From: Zea mays
Lineage: Eukaryota > Streptophyta > Magnoliopsida > Poales > Poaceae
Direction: 5' to 3'
Assembly (NCBI RefSeq): GCF_902167145.1
Contig: NC_050100.1
Span: forward strand, 202,715,974-202,779,973
Length of the DNA stretch: 64,000 bases
Positions 12,751 through 23,618 of this stretch are shown in pieces. Below the pieces are notes generated by a model. The model worked only from the letters and a program-made list of their open reading frames with translations, was not told the DNA's origin and made no database searches. The position numbers and the translations under genes are program-made. Positions within the stretch are counted from its first letter, which is position 1, and each line of letters opens with the position of its first letter.

Positions 12751-15224
12751 CGTCAGTATTATTGAAAATGGTCATTCATGGCTATTTTCGACAAAAATGG
12801 GGGTTGTGTGGCCATTGATCATCGACCAGAGGCTCGTAAACCTCACCCCATATATGTTTCCTTGCCATAGATCGCATTCTTTGATTTCTGGTGGAGACAA
12901 TTTCTTGGTCAAAAATCTGAATGTTTTATCCTTCGGTACTATTGAAAATGGTCGTTCATGGCTATTTTCGACAAAAATGAGGGTTGTGTGGCCATTGATA
13001 TTCGACCAAAGGCTCATACACCTCACTACACATGTTTCCTTTCCATAGATCACATTCTTGGATTTATGGTGGAGACCATTTCTTGGTCAAAAATCCGTAT
13101 GTGTTAGCGTTCAGTGTCATTGAAAATGGTCATTCATGGCTATTTTCGACAAAAAATGGGGTTTGTGTGGCAATTGATCATCGACCAGAGCCTTGTACAC
13201 TTCACCCCACATATGTTTTCTTGCCATAGATCACATTCTTGGATTTCTGGTGGGGACCATTTCTTGGTCAAAAATCCGTTGGTGTTAGCCTTCGGTATTA
13301 TTGAAAATGGTCGTTCATGGCTATTTTCGACAAAAATAGGGGTTGTGTGGCCATTTATCATCGACCAGAGGCTCATACACCTCAACCCACATATGTTTCC
13401 TTGCCATAGATCACATTCTTGGATTTCTAGTGGAGACCATTTCTTGGTAAAAAATCCGTAGGTGTTAGCCTCTGGTATTATTAAAAATGGTCGTTCATGG
13501 CTATTTTCATCAAAAATGGGGGTTGTGTGGCCATTAATCATTGACCAGAGGCTCGTATACCTCACCCCACATATGTTTCCTTGCCATAGATCAGATTCTT
13601 GGATTTCTGGTGGAGACCATTTCTTGGTTTAAAATTCGTACGTGTTAGCCTTCGGTATTATTGAAAATGGTCGTTCATGGCTATTTTCGACAAAATGGGG
13701 GTTGTGTGGCCATTGATAATCGACCAGAGGCTCGTACACCTCACCCCACATATGTTTCCTTGCCATAGATCACATTCTTGGATTTCTGGTGGAGACTATT
13801 TCTTGGGCAAAAATTCGAATGTGTTAACCTTCGGTATTTTTGAAAATGGTCATTCATGGCTATTTTCGACAAAAATGGGGGTTGTGTGGCCATTGATCTT
13901 CGACCAGAGGCTCATACACCTCACTACACATATGTTTCCTTGCCATAGATCAAATTCTTGGATTTATAGTGGAGACCATTTCTTGGTCAAAAATCCATAG
14001 GTGTTAGCCTTCAGTGTCATTGAAAATGGTCGTTCATGGCTATTTTCGACAAAAATGGGGGTTGTGTGGCCATTGATCATCGACTAGAGGCTCGTACACT
14101 TCACCCCACATATGTTTTCTTGCCATAGATCATATTCTTGGATTTCTGGTGGGGACCATTTCTTGGTCAAAAATCTGTTGGTGTTAGCCTTCGGTATTAT
14201 TGAAAATGGTCGTTCATGGCTATTTTCGACTGAAATGGGGGTTGTGTGGCCATTTATCATCGACCAGAGGCTCATACACCTCACCCCACATATGTTTCCT
14301 TGCCATAGATCACATTCTTGGATATCTGGTGGAGACCATTTCTTGGTCAAAAATCCGTACGTGTTAGCCTTCGGTATTATTGAAAATGGTCATTCATGGC
14401 TATTTTCGACAAAAATGGGGGTTGTGTGGCCATTGATCATCGACCAATGGCTCGTACACCTCACCCCACATATGTTTCCTTGCCATAGATCACATTCTTT
14501 GATTTCTGGTGGAGACGATTCCTTGGTCAAAAATCCGAATGTGTTAGCCTTCGGAACTATTGAAAATGGTCGTTCATGGCTATTTTCGACAAAAATGGGG
14601 GTTGTTTGGCCATTGATATTGGACCAGAGGCTCATACACCTCACTACACATATGTTTCGTTGCCATAGATCACATTCTTGGATTTATGGTGGAGACCATT
14701 TCTTGGTCAAAAATCTGTAGGTGTTAGCCTTCAGTGTCATTGAAAATGGTCGTTCATGGCTATTTTCGACAAAAATTAGGGTTGTGTGGCCATTTATCAT
14801 CGAATAGAGGCTCATAAACCTCACCCCACATATGTTTCCTTGCCATAGATCACATTCTTGGATTTCTGGTGGAGACCATTTCTTGGTCAAAAACTCGTAC
14901 GTGTTAGCCTTCGGTATTATTGAAAATGGTCGTTCATGGCTATTTTTGGCAAAATGGGGGTTGTGTGGCCATTGATTATCGACCAGAGGCTCGTACACCT
15001 CACCCCACATATGTTTCCTTGCCATAGATCACATTCTTGGATTTCTGGTGGAGACCATTTCTTGGGCAAAAATCCGAATGTGTTAGCCTTTGGTATTTTT
15101 GAAAATGGTCATTCATGGCTATTTTCGACAAAAATGGGGGTTGTGTGGCCATTGATCTTCGACCGGAGGCTCATACACCTCACTACACATATGTTTCCTT
15201 GCCATAGATCACATTCTTGGATTT

Positions 15225-15229
15225 ATGGT
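15225..15229. repeat. Target-site duplication ATGGT, left of zeon-like element
   Basis: ATGGT directly precedes the LTR start TGTTGGGGG and is repeated at 24276-24280 directly after the LTR end CCTCCAACA. Removing the element and one copy restores an ordinary knob180 monomer (GGATTTATGGTGGAG). Confidence 0.97.
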
Positions 15230-15886
15230 TGTTGGGGGCCTTCGGCTTCCGAAGGTCCTCAAAAACATGATTTAACAATGTTTCTGGAGTAAATTACATT
15301 AACAGGTAGCTTCGGACTCGGATCAGAGCCACGGTACGAAGAAGCACAAAGGTTGGCGCAGAGCCGAAGCTGTGTGTAGAAGAGCTTCGGAATAGCGGCG
15401 GAAAAGGAAACCGACTTAAAGATGAAAAACCAGATTAGACCTCGAAGAGTTATCATAGAGTTACTGATAAATATAAAGGGCATTATTGTAATTTTCCATG
15501 GGCTGCGACCCGTGCCTATAAATAGTTGAACAGTATCCCTATACTGTTTACGCTGATTCAGCATTGGCTTTTGCGTCACACTTGTGCTTTTACCTTTTAT
15601 GAGATGAAGGTACACTTATAATTTAATATCATCTTTACCTTTCCATCATAATACAATGGAAATGATTCAACAATAATATACAACTGTTTATGTTATCTTT
15701 ATGTTTTATATAACTCCTTCTTCATTATTATATTTTATACTGATGAAGGTATGTCCTTCAAAACCTTCGTCCGAAAATCATTATATCCTTAGGGAAATAA
15801 TGCTTCGAAGGACGAAGGATATTAACATTTAACATTTTGTGTTGCCTTGTTCTTGATTCATAGCATTTGAGAACAAGCCTCCAACA
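15230..15886 (+). repeat. 5' LTR of zeon-like element
   Basis: 657 bp, starts TGTTGGGGGCC and ends CCTCCAACA. It differs from the 3' LTR at about six positions counted by eye (about 99% identity), for example AAATTAC versus AAAGTAC near 15292 and CCCTATACTG versus CCCTGTACTG near 15538. It has a TATA box, and several CTTCGG/CCGAAG inverted motifs, one of them at the very start. Confidence 0.95.
15517..15524 (+). promoter_or_regulatory. TATA box in 5' LTR
   Basis: TATAAATA follows CGTGCC in the LTR, 287 bp from its start. The same octamer is at the same offset in the 3' LTR (23906-23913). It probably directs the element's genomic RNA; the start site itself cannot be read from sequence. Confidence 0.75.
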
Positions 15887-15887
15887 T

Positions 15888-15905
15888 TGGCGCCCACCTC
15901 CGGTG
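15888..15905 (+). other. Primer-binding site of zeon-like element
   Basis: TGGCGCCCACCTCC begins one base after the LTR end. A TGG start next to the LTR is the usual reverse-transcription primer site. TGGCGCC could pair with a tRNA whose acceptor end reads GGCGCCA (tRNA-Asp-like), but the following bases do not obviously match, so the primer tRNA is not assigned. Confidence 0.7.
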
Positions 15906-15939
15906 AACTCACTTCCATGTTTTTAGTCTTGAACACTTT

Positions 15940-17441
15940 TTGGCAAGCATCACCTTCGTTATGCCGCCGAAAAAAGCTTCAGCAACAGGGGTTGGTACTT
16001 TACAGCCGCTGGATCCCAATCAGGATGTCCTTTCTCTTAGAGAGGCCCGAAGCCAGAAGAGGAAGGCTGTTAGTCCAACACCTCCGGAGGATGACCTGGA
16101 TCAGGAGATCCAAAACCTGGAGATCCTTCAGCAACAGGTGCAACGCAAGAAGGAGAAGATGGCTCGTCTAGCTGATCTTCAGAGACAGATAGACGAAGCT
16201 TCTGAAGAGGTTCGTCATCTTGTTCAAGATGATCAAAGCCGAAGGCCTCCACGCAGAGAGCTTCATCAGGAGGGCTTCCACAATGAGGATGACTGGTATG
16301 AAGATTTCCATCATGGAAACTTTGCTTTTGATGATGCTTCTCCTCTCTCAACAGAATTGCAGGCTACACCATGGCCTCAGTCCTACAAGCCACCCCAGCT
16401 CCCCATGTATGACGGTCATACAGACCCCAAGCAATTCCTGATGAGCTATGAAGCGACCATATCTTCGTATGGTGGCAATACGACAGTCATGGCAAAATCT
16501 TTTGTCATGGCCGTCAGGAGCGTTGGTCAGACTTGGTACTCTTCTCTTCGGCCAGGGACAATCACTTCTTGGCAGAAATTGAAGGATATGCTGGTAACTA
16601 GCTTCCAAGGGTTTCAGACAAAGCCAGTCACCGCTCAGGCTCTCTTCTAGTGTACCCAGGACCATGAAGAGTACCTTCAGGCGTATGTCCGGAGGTTTCT
16701 GCGTCTGAGGGCACAAGCGCCAAGAGTGCCGAATGAAATTGTCATTGAGGCCATGATTAAGGGGCTTCGGCCGAGACCATCAGCGCAGTACTTTGCCAGG
16801 AAGCCACCACAAACGTTGGAGAAGCTGCTCCAGAAGATGGATGAATACATTCGAGCTGACAATGACTTTCGCCAAAGAAGGGAGGAAGCATTCAGGTTCT
16901 CTGAAATGACCAGGGGCTTCGAAGGAAGATTTCACCCGAGGCATGTTAGGTCAATCCATAACTCTGCTCAAACTGATGATAGAGGGAGCCAGTAGCAAAG
17001 GCCACAACACTCTTCACAAGCTTCGGCCCAACAGCAGAGTTCTTTTCGGCCGCCAGCGCCACGGGGCAGAGGCGCCAGGGGCTTCGGGGGAAGGTTTGGA
17101 GACAAGCCAAGAAAAATATATTTCCTATTCTGTGGTGAAGACAAGGGCCATACTACCAGGATGTGCCATGTTACCATCCAGAAGCAGAAGGAAATAGCGG
17201 AAGCAGCAGCGCAACAGAGTCACCTTACATTCCAGAATATGTAGGCAACCACCCTGCAGCTTCTGTTGCTTCGGCGAGCCAACCCCAAGCATCTTGGCAG
17301 CAACCTCCACCGCCACCACCGATCCAGCGAGGGCAACAGCCAGAAGGGAGCCAGCACAATCATCTTCAGAGGGATTTCAGAGAAGAGTCCGAAGCTCGCA
17401 CAGTCAACAGCACTGTGTCAGAGTCGAAGCACATTTATTGA
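15940..17441 (+). pseudogene. gag: gag of zeon-like element, broken by nonsense codons and a frameshift
   Basis: Structural capsid gene of a Ty3/gypsy element. The frame opens at 15940; the ATG at 15961 (MPPKKASATG) is an equally good start. An early coiled-coil segment (about residues 45-95, rich in E, Q, K) precedes a Retrotrans_gag-type capsid region, with LPMYDGHTDPKQFL marking its start. Three in-frame TAG codons lie at 16648-16650, 16993-16995 and 17242-17244. Gag-like sequence continues in the same frame after the first two. After a shift between about 17180 and 17230 it continues in another frame (GNHPAASVASASQPQASW) to a TGA at 17439-17441. The nucleocapsid zinc knuckle near 17125-17165 reads FLFCGEDKGHTTRMC: its expected first Cys is Phe. 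No protease or pol follows. This copy cannot make intact Gag. Confidence 0.85.
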
Positions 17442-17748
17442 CAAATATCCTACCTCAACAGCAGTTCTTTTGCATTTTCTACATACGTTGTTACCCTTTT
17501 CTTAATAAGGAACAATTATGAAGAGTTTAAATGTCTTTAATTGAATTTCAGTTCCTTGTAATACTTTCGTCTTTTACCATAATAAAAATATGTTTTTTCT
17601 ATAGGCTTGAGTTGCCGAAGCATGCGAGCTTATACTGATTTGAAGGACCTTTGTATTATCAAAAATTTGACCTAACGGACACAGTACAAATTGTTCGAAG
17701 CAGTAAAAAGTCGTTCCTAACGGAGCGCAGTGTAAGTTTTCTAAACAT

Positions 17749-17952
17749 ACAGCGAAAAATAAACGCTGATTCCGCTGAAAGTAAAAGGCGAAGAAGCTCC
17801 TAAGGGAGGCTTACAGCGAAAAATAAACGTTGATTCCGCTGAAAGTAAAAGGCGAAGAAGCTCCTAAGGGAGGCTTACAGCGAAAAATAAACGCTGATTC
17901 CGCTGAAAGTAAAAGGCGAAGAAGCTCCTAAGGGAGGCTTACAGCGAAAAGT
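17749..17952. repeat. 64-bp tandem repeat, three copies plus a partial fourth
   Basis: ACAGCGAAAAATAAACG starts at 17749, 17813 and 17877, with a diverged fourth start at 17941 (ACAGCGAAAAGTCAGCG). Spacing is exactly 64 bp and the copies are nearly identical. Each contains the inverted pair CAGCG...CGCTG. Function unknown. Confidence 0.93.
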
Positions 17953-18390
17953 CAGCGCTGATATAAAAAGTGTGTGTGCTTTATTACAGGGATATGTATC
18001 TGCGGCACAAATATCATTTTGCATAACATAACATCATCACATCATCTTTGCATAACATAAGCATCATACAGCATAATGCACCTGGAACAAGAAAGGGATA
18101 CAGTGTTGACCTTCGGAACATATTTTGGAAAAGAGAAAATCGTGCTAAGGCACAAGATAAATCGAGATGAAGTGTAGCTTCATCGGAAACGCAACACAAA
18201 ACTTTTTTACAGCTTCGAAGAATATTTCACGAAGCTTGGACATTTTTCAGAGAAGTAAGCAAATTCTTATGGCATAGAAAGGATTTTCTTCACGAAGCAT
18301 GAAAAGAAGGGAAGGTGTTTTTTCGCCGAAGGCTCAAAAAATGGTATGTATGCAGAGTTTCATGCATCGTAAAGAATTAAACTATAAATA

Positions 18391-18395
18391 GATTG
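18391..18395. repeat. Target-site duplication GATTG, left of solo LTR
   Basis: GATTG precedes TGTCGGCG at 18396 and recurs at 20019-20023 after CCCCGACA. Confidence 0.95.
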
Positions 18396-18698
18396 TGTCG
18401 GCGTTTCGAGACCGGGGGGTCCCTGAGCCGACGAGTGAGTGTGCCGCGTGCCCCAGCCTAGATGGGTCGAGCGCGTGGGCGAGCGCGAAGGGGGGAGAAG
18501 CGAGGTGGCCGGAGACGGGCGTGAGAGAGGTGGAGATCCCGCGGCCTTCGTGTTCGTCCCGCGCCCAGGTCGGGTGCGCTTGCAGTAGGGGGTTACAAGC
18601 GTCCACGCGGGTGAGGGAAGCGAGTGGCCCCAAGAGAGCGCCTGTCTCGTCCTCGTCCCCGCGCGGCCAACCTTCTCTAAGAAGGCCCTGGTCCTTCC

Positions 18699-18705
18699 TT
18701 TTATA
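18699..18705 (-). promoter_or_regulatory. TATA box of solo LTR
   Basis: TATAAAA on the minus strand (TTTTATA on plus), followed by GG. It supports the minus orientation of the LTR. Whether it still drives transcription, which would run towards the zeon-like gag, cannot be judged from sequence. Confidence 0.6.
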
Positions 18706-19189
18706 GTCGTAAGGAGAGGATCCAGGTGTACAATGGGGGTGTAGCAGAGTGCTACGTGTCTAGCGGAGGGAGAGCTAGCGCCCTAAGTACATGCCAATGT
18801 GGCAGCCGGAGAGATCTTGGCACCCTGCTGGCGTGATGTCGTGGTTGTCGGAGGAGCAACGGAGCCTGGCGGAGGGACAGCTGTCGGAGCGGTCGAGTCC
18901 TTGCTGACGTCGCCCTGCTTCCGTAAGAGAGCTGAGAGCCGCCGTCGTCACAGAGCTTGTGGGGCGCCATCATTGCCCGTCTGGTGGAGCTAGCCAGATG
19001 GGACGCCGGTCTTGTTCTCAGTGACCCGAGTCGGCTCGGGGTAGGATGATGATGGCGCTTCCTGTTGACGTGGCGGACCTGTGCCCTAGGTCGGGCGACG
19101 TGGGGACTCCTCCGAAACCGAGGTCGAGTCTGTCTTCCGTGGCCGAGGCCGAGCCCGAGCCCCCGGGTCGGGCGAGGCGGAGATCGTTC

Positions 19190-19523
19190 GGCAGAGGCCA
19201 GGGCGGAGTCCGAGCCCTGGGGTCGGGCGAAGCAGAGTTTCGTCGTCTTCTGGGGCTGAGCCCGAGTCCGAGCCCTGAGGTCGGGCGGAGCGGAGTTCGC
19301 CGTCTTCCGGGTCTTAGCCCGAGTCCGAGCCCTGGGTCGGGCGGAGCGGAGTTCGCCGTATTCCGGGTCTTAGCCCGAGTCCGAGCCCTGGGGTCGGGCG
19401 GAGCGGAGTTCGCCGTCTTCCGGGTCTTAGCCCGAGTCCGAGCCCTGGGTCGGGCGGAGCGGAGTTCGCCGTCTTCCGGGTCTTAGCCCGAGTCCGAGCC
19501 CTGGGTCGGGCGGAGCGGAGTTT
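19190..19523. repeat. 56-57-bp tandem repeat inside the solo LTR
   Basis: GAGTTCGCCGT or close variants start at 19235 (diverged), 19293, 19349, 19406 and 19462, with a truncated copy at 19518. Spacing is 56-58 bp. Each unit contains the phrase TTAGCCCGAGTCCGAGCCC. The copies are nearly identical, so this is a recent expansion within the LTR. Confidence 0.92.
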
Positions 19524-20018
19524 CCTATGGCGCCTTTGGCAAGGCCTGACTGCCTGTCAGACTCACTCTGTCGAGTGGCACTGCAGTCGGAGTGGCGCAG
19601 GCGGCGCTGTCCTTCTGTCAGACCGGTCAGTGGAGCGGCGGAGTGACGACGGTCACTTCGGCTCTGCCGGGGGGCGCGTGTCAGGATAAAGGTGCCAGGC
19701 CACCTTTGCGTTAAATGCTCCTGCAACTCGGTCAGTCGGTGCGGCGATTTAGTCACGGTTGCTTCTTAGCGAAGCCAAGGCCTCGGGCGAGCCGGAGATG
19801 TGTCCGCCGTTAAAAGGGGGGCCTCGGGCGAGACGGAAGTCCCTCGAGGTCGGCTGCCCTTGGCCGAGGCTAGGCTCGGGCGAAGCGTGGTCGAGTCACT
19901 CGTATTGACTGATCCCTGACTTAATCGCACCCATCAGGCCTTTGCAGCTTTATGCTGATGGGGGTTACCAGCTGAGAATTAGGCGCCTTGAGGGTACCCC
20001 TAATTATGGTCCCCGACA

Positions 20019-20023
20019 GATTG
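20019..20023. repeat. Target-site duplication GATTG, right of solo LTR
   Basis: Matches 18391-18395; marks the end of the nested insertion and the resumption of the zeon-like internal region. Confidence 0.95.
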
Positions 20024-20097
20024 TATATTACATTTAAAGTTACAATATATTACATATTTTTACGCCTCAGATGTTTCTACAATAGTATTCAATCCTC

Positions 20098-23000
20098 TTA
20101 AAGCACTATCTCTGCAGCTTCGTTCAAAAGTTGGTTGACAACCTTGTCCATAATGGCTTCGGCCATTTTTCTAATTTCATCGTCCCCCTTCGGGTGGGGG
20201 CCCGCAGATGCCTCAACAGCTTCTGAGGGAAGAAAAGATACGGCTATATTACTATTACAAACCGAGAACAGAGTCTGGTATTAAAAATTACAGCATGATA
20301 AAAACCACTAATTAATACCTATGCGCCCTTCGGGCTCTGTACTTTCCTCGGCAGCTTCTGCTACTTTTCTAGCATCGTGAATGCCTTTTTCACTCCTTTG
20401 AATAATTTCTTGCACCAATTCTCGGCCGCCGTTATCCCAGATATCGGTGAAAAATTTCCCGCCAACCATGCTTGCTTCGGGTGAGGGGTCTTTAATGTCT
20501 TCAATGGACAATGTAGCTTCGGACTGCGCTAAGGATTTTACGTGCTCGCAGCCTTTCTTCTCCAAAACAGTAGCAATCCCTCTAGCACCCGAAAAAGCAC
20601 AGATGTCGCTGCGGCTGTTCAGAATTTCCTCGAAGGCCTCTGCTTCGTGACTGATCCATTCCATTGGACCTTCAGGATTGCCTCTTGAAAAATTCTCTTC
20701 ACTAGAGAACGCGCCAACGCTGGCGAAGCTGGATTTTATCTTTTTGACGCACTCTATGGATTTAACATAACATTTCCTCTGGGATGCACGAAGCTCCTTA
20801 ACACTTATCTCCAAATGATTGGCCAATTGGTCACTAAGCTCTCGTTTTGTCTCTTCAAGTATACGTTCTTCTTTAGCTCTAGCTAGCTGTTTCTGAAGAT
20901 CTTTAATGTCACGTTTTTGAGCTTCGGCCTGGGCCTTCGAAGTAGCTTCGTCCTTTCTTACTTTGTCTACCAATGTAAGCAGAATTTTATCTTTTTCCAG
21001 AGCTTCGTTTCTCAGTTTAATAACTTCTGATCGTAGATTGTTGAACGCAATTTCATAGCTCTCGTCCTCGGCACTCTTTTGTGCTCTCAATGCGTTGCTT
21101 AGAATTAAACCCTATATGAAAAAGAGTTTGTATAAGAATAAAAGAATGAGTTACAAATTATAAAGTTTCCAAACGACTAATTCCCATACCTTCAGGCTAT
21201 TGTACGCAAGACTATCCGCGAGATCTTCTTTCGTCATAGCGCTTAAGCCAGCTTCGAGCTTCGGAAACCCCATGCTTCTAGACATCTCCCGGCAGACGGA
21301 TAATTCTTTATTGTCTGGGAGGCAGTATAGGAAATCCTCTTCATCCGTCCCATTGAATACTAGAGCCCCCTTCGGATATTTCAATTCTTTGGCATAGTGA
21401 TTAGCTTCAAAAACTTCTTCTTCCGATAACTTTTTCCCTGAAGCATGACGCATAATATAATCGTACATTTTGGAAGATGCTTCGGGGACAGCAGCATCAA
21501 TTTCTTCGACCAAAATGGGCTCTGACATTTTTATTTCTTCAGTTGCCTTTTCAATTCTTGCTTCTTCTGCTTCCAAAGGTATTACCTTGGTTGGTTCTGA
21601 AGGCTCAGTTTCAACTACGGTCTGTTGCTTCAGAGCCTTAGCAACGGATACTTCCGCAGGCGCCTCAGAAGTTTCAGCAGTTTTCTTTGGAGTTGTGCTT
21701 GGAAGTTTAATTGTTTCCAAAACATCCAACACATTGACCATTCTTTTTCTTTTTGGGGTCACTGTTGGCCCCTTTTTAATTCTTGCTACTTCAATTTCTA
21801 CTGAAGGACTTAAAATTTCTGATATTTTTGCTCCCTCAGTTGATCCTTTTGCTTCTTCCATCTTTTCTGTCGATGGCGCTTCGGCCATCTCTTTGGTTTC
21901 GGGTAACAGAATCTTTGGTTCCTCCAATTCTTTTGTTGTTGGCGCTTCGGCCATTTCTGCGACTTCTGGCAGCAGGGTTGGCTCTTCAGCCTCGGCGGCC
22001 GAAGAGGTCTCTCCGGTGAATTCAGGCACTGTGGCTGGTTCAATATAGCGTGGCCGATGTGTGAGAACTTTTACCCTCTTTCTCTTCGGTGCTGGCTCAC
22101 TAGGAGCAGCTGCAGCTTTTTCTTTCGCAGAAGTTGTGCCTTTTCTTTTTTGCCCTCGTATTGGATAGCGATAGTCGGGGTAGACGAACCCGATTGCATC
22201 AAATACCCGGTTGAGTCTTTTCCTTTTTCGGCCTCCGAAGGCCACTGACAGTGCAGTGTCTTCGGCCTTCGAATATGCCCCAAGCAATTCATCACTTACA
22301 GTCTCAATGCTCTTTAACCAATCATCATCTGGTTCAACGAATTTGTCTCCATACTTGAATGTGTACTTCAGCCGGACTAGCCCACCTTCGTCAGTTTCTT
22401 TAATAGTTTCTTTCGGCATTTCCCAATTATCCGCAAGAGGCCACACTCTGAAGGCAATATGTTCTTGTGTTAAATCCCTCGTCCCAATAAAAGAGCAAAC
22501 AACTCCGAAGGCTCTCTGGCATTCTTCGGCTGCTTCATTCATTTCCACCTTCGGCCTTCGCAGGCCGAAGCGTTGCCAGATGGGATGCATAATGATCTTC
22601 TTTATATCTTCTCGAGATTTCAAGTCATTTTTCACGTAAAACCATTCCGTCATCCAGTCGCCAGGCCACCTCTTTCGAAAGGTCGGCACTGGGCAGCTTG
22701 ACCCAGAACGAGAGCCGAAGCTATAACAGCCAAAGTTGTTGTGATATTGTTCCTTACCCCAGGGTTTTGTCTCGTATAACAATTCGTGTATATTGCAGAA
22801 GCTCTTCGCATCAGGTTCCAAGCCTTGGCTCCTCACCGCCCACACGAAAATATTCATCCTTATGATCGCTTCGGGGATAAGTTGGTGAAGGTGGATTTCA
22901 AATATCTTCAGCACCTCCACGACAAAACGACTCAGAGGAAATCATAGTCCAGCTTTCAAGAAGCTTCGAAATACTACAACTTCATTTTCCTCAGGAGTTG

Positions 23001-23322
23001 GGCAAGTCTTCTCTCCTTCGTCAGCCCTTACAATAGACAAATCCCGGAAATATCTTCCCCTCATGTTGGCAAGATGACTTTCTTTAATACTTGATTTGCT
23101 GAAAACCGCATGGCTTGGTCACCAAGGTCGATCTTCGGAGTCTTCGCCACCACTATCCGCATCATAGCTGTCGCTATCACCAGTATCTTCAGATAAACCT
23201 TCCAAAATTTCTTTAGTGATCTTCTCTGTATTAGTCTTCGACATAGATCGAAGAAAACCCAGATGCATCTCTTCAGAAAGACTCAACTTCATTTCGGCAG
23301 CAACCTTCTTCTCCTCAGACAT
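20098..23322 (-). pseudogene. Spliced antisense gene of zeon-like element (plant gypsy-associated protein), two nonsense codons
   Basis: Runs opposite to the retrotransposon. Proposed exons on the minus strand: 23322-21190, 21111-20319 and 20222-20098. Both introns (78 and 96 bp) are GT-AG: donors AAG|GTATGG and TAG|GTATTA, acceptors CATATAG and CCCTCAG. They join in phases 0 and 1 and keep the frame open to a TAA at 20100-20098, giving 1016 residues. The N-terminus (MSEEKKVAAEMK) is acidic. Residues ~150-260 resemble the 'putative gypsy type transposon' domain of plant proteins. A middle section of degenerate Glu/Pro/Ala repeats (SEILSPSVEIE type) and basic RKRKR patches follows; exon 2 is a strong coiled coil. 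In-frame TGA codons at 23121-23119 (codon 68) and 22944-22942 (codon 127) break this copy. Biochemical function unknown. Related antisense genes are known from Grande/Tat elements. Confidence 0.8.
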
Positions 23323-23455
23323 CCCTTCGGAATTTTTGCCTCTCGCTTCCGAAGCTTAAAACTAGGGAAGCAACCAAATGTTGATAGGCAGAAAACTATT
23401 TGAGCAGGTAAAACAGATGGCAAGAAAGCGTGCCGGGTAAATTGTGGCGAGCCCG

Positions 23456-23463
23456 TATTTATA
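23456..23463 (-). promoter_or_regulatory. TATA box for the zeon antisense gene
   Basis: TATAAATA on the minus strand, about 135 bp upstream of the antisense ATG at 23322, inside the internal region just before the 3' LTR. It suggests a promoter separate from the LTR. Inferred from position only. Confidence 0.55.
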
Positions 23464-23606
23464 AACCCATTATGTCGGAGACTGGAGGGCCCCATTTGCC
23501 AATGACTGTTGCTATTCTAGCAAAAGGAAGATGTTTTTTCGGACCTTCGGCTTATAGCCTTCGTCCATTTCGCAATCTGAATTTATCATTCTGACAAATT
23601 AATATT

Positions 23607-23614
23607 GCGAGGGG
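23607..23614 (+). other. Polypurine tract of zeon-like element
   Basis: GCGAGGGG followed by CTAC lies immediately before the 3' LTR start at 23619, the expected place for plus-strand priming. It confirms the + orientation. Confidence 0.75.
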
Positions 23615-23618
23615 CTAC

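Larger units (their letters stand above)
7363..15229 (+). repeat. knob180 satellite array, block C (forward)
   Basis: About 44 forward monomers between the 7362 switch and the retrotransposon at 15230. It begins part-way through a monomer. It carries a four-copy 6-mer higher-order repeat (8441-12750) and ends at the ATGGT target site. The array resumes in phase at 24276 as block D, so C and D were one array before insertion. C plus D is the left arm of the palindrome whose right arm is block E. No gene seen. Confidence 0.95.
17442..18395. other. Non-coding internal region of zeon-like element
   Basis: AT-rich sequence after gag with no convincing reading frame and no pol motifs. It holds the 64-bp tandem repeat (17749-17952) and ends in GATTG (18391-18395), the target duplication of the nested solo LTR. 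The same region resumes at 20019 and runs into the 3' end of the antisense gene at 20098. Confidence 0.7.
18396..20018 (-). mobile_element. Solo LTR (1623 bp) of a GC-rich maize gypsy element, nested in the zeon-like element
   Basis: It begins TGTCGGCGTTTCGAG and ends ATGGTCCCCGACA, flanked by the GATTG duplication, with no second LTR and no gag/pol inside. The orientation is minus: the reverse complement starts TGTCGGGGACCATAATTAG, which I recall as a common start of GC-rich maize gypsy LTRs (prem1/xilon-diguus/tekay type), and a TATAAAAGG box reads only in that direction. It most likely arose by recombination between the two LTRs of a full-length element. Base composition (CGGG/GAGCC-rich) contrasts sharply with the AT-rich host element. 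The open frames inside are GC-rich artefacts. Family assignment is uncertain. Confidence 0.87.

Noticed and set aside
1..15229. Many open reading frames of 60-230 codons on both strands (for example at 4387-5034 and 11268-11948)
   Set aside because: They are translations of the 180-bp satellite with a 60-residue period, occur on both strands at once, and have no start context or codon bias. Not genes.
18395..19756. GC-rich open frames (100-146 codons) in the solo LTR
   Set aside because: Due to GC-rich composition and the 56-bp tandem repeat; no recognisable protein features.
21470..22048. Plus-strand 192-codon frame opposite the zeon antisense gene
   Set aside because: A shadow of exon 1 of the antisense gene; no gag or pol similarity.
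15887..23618. Search for protease, RT or integrase motifs in the zeon-like element
   Set aside because: No DGGSS/DTG protease, YxDD, or D,D35,E motif found on either strand; the element is treated as non-autonomous.
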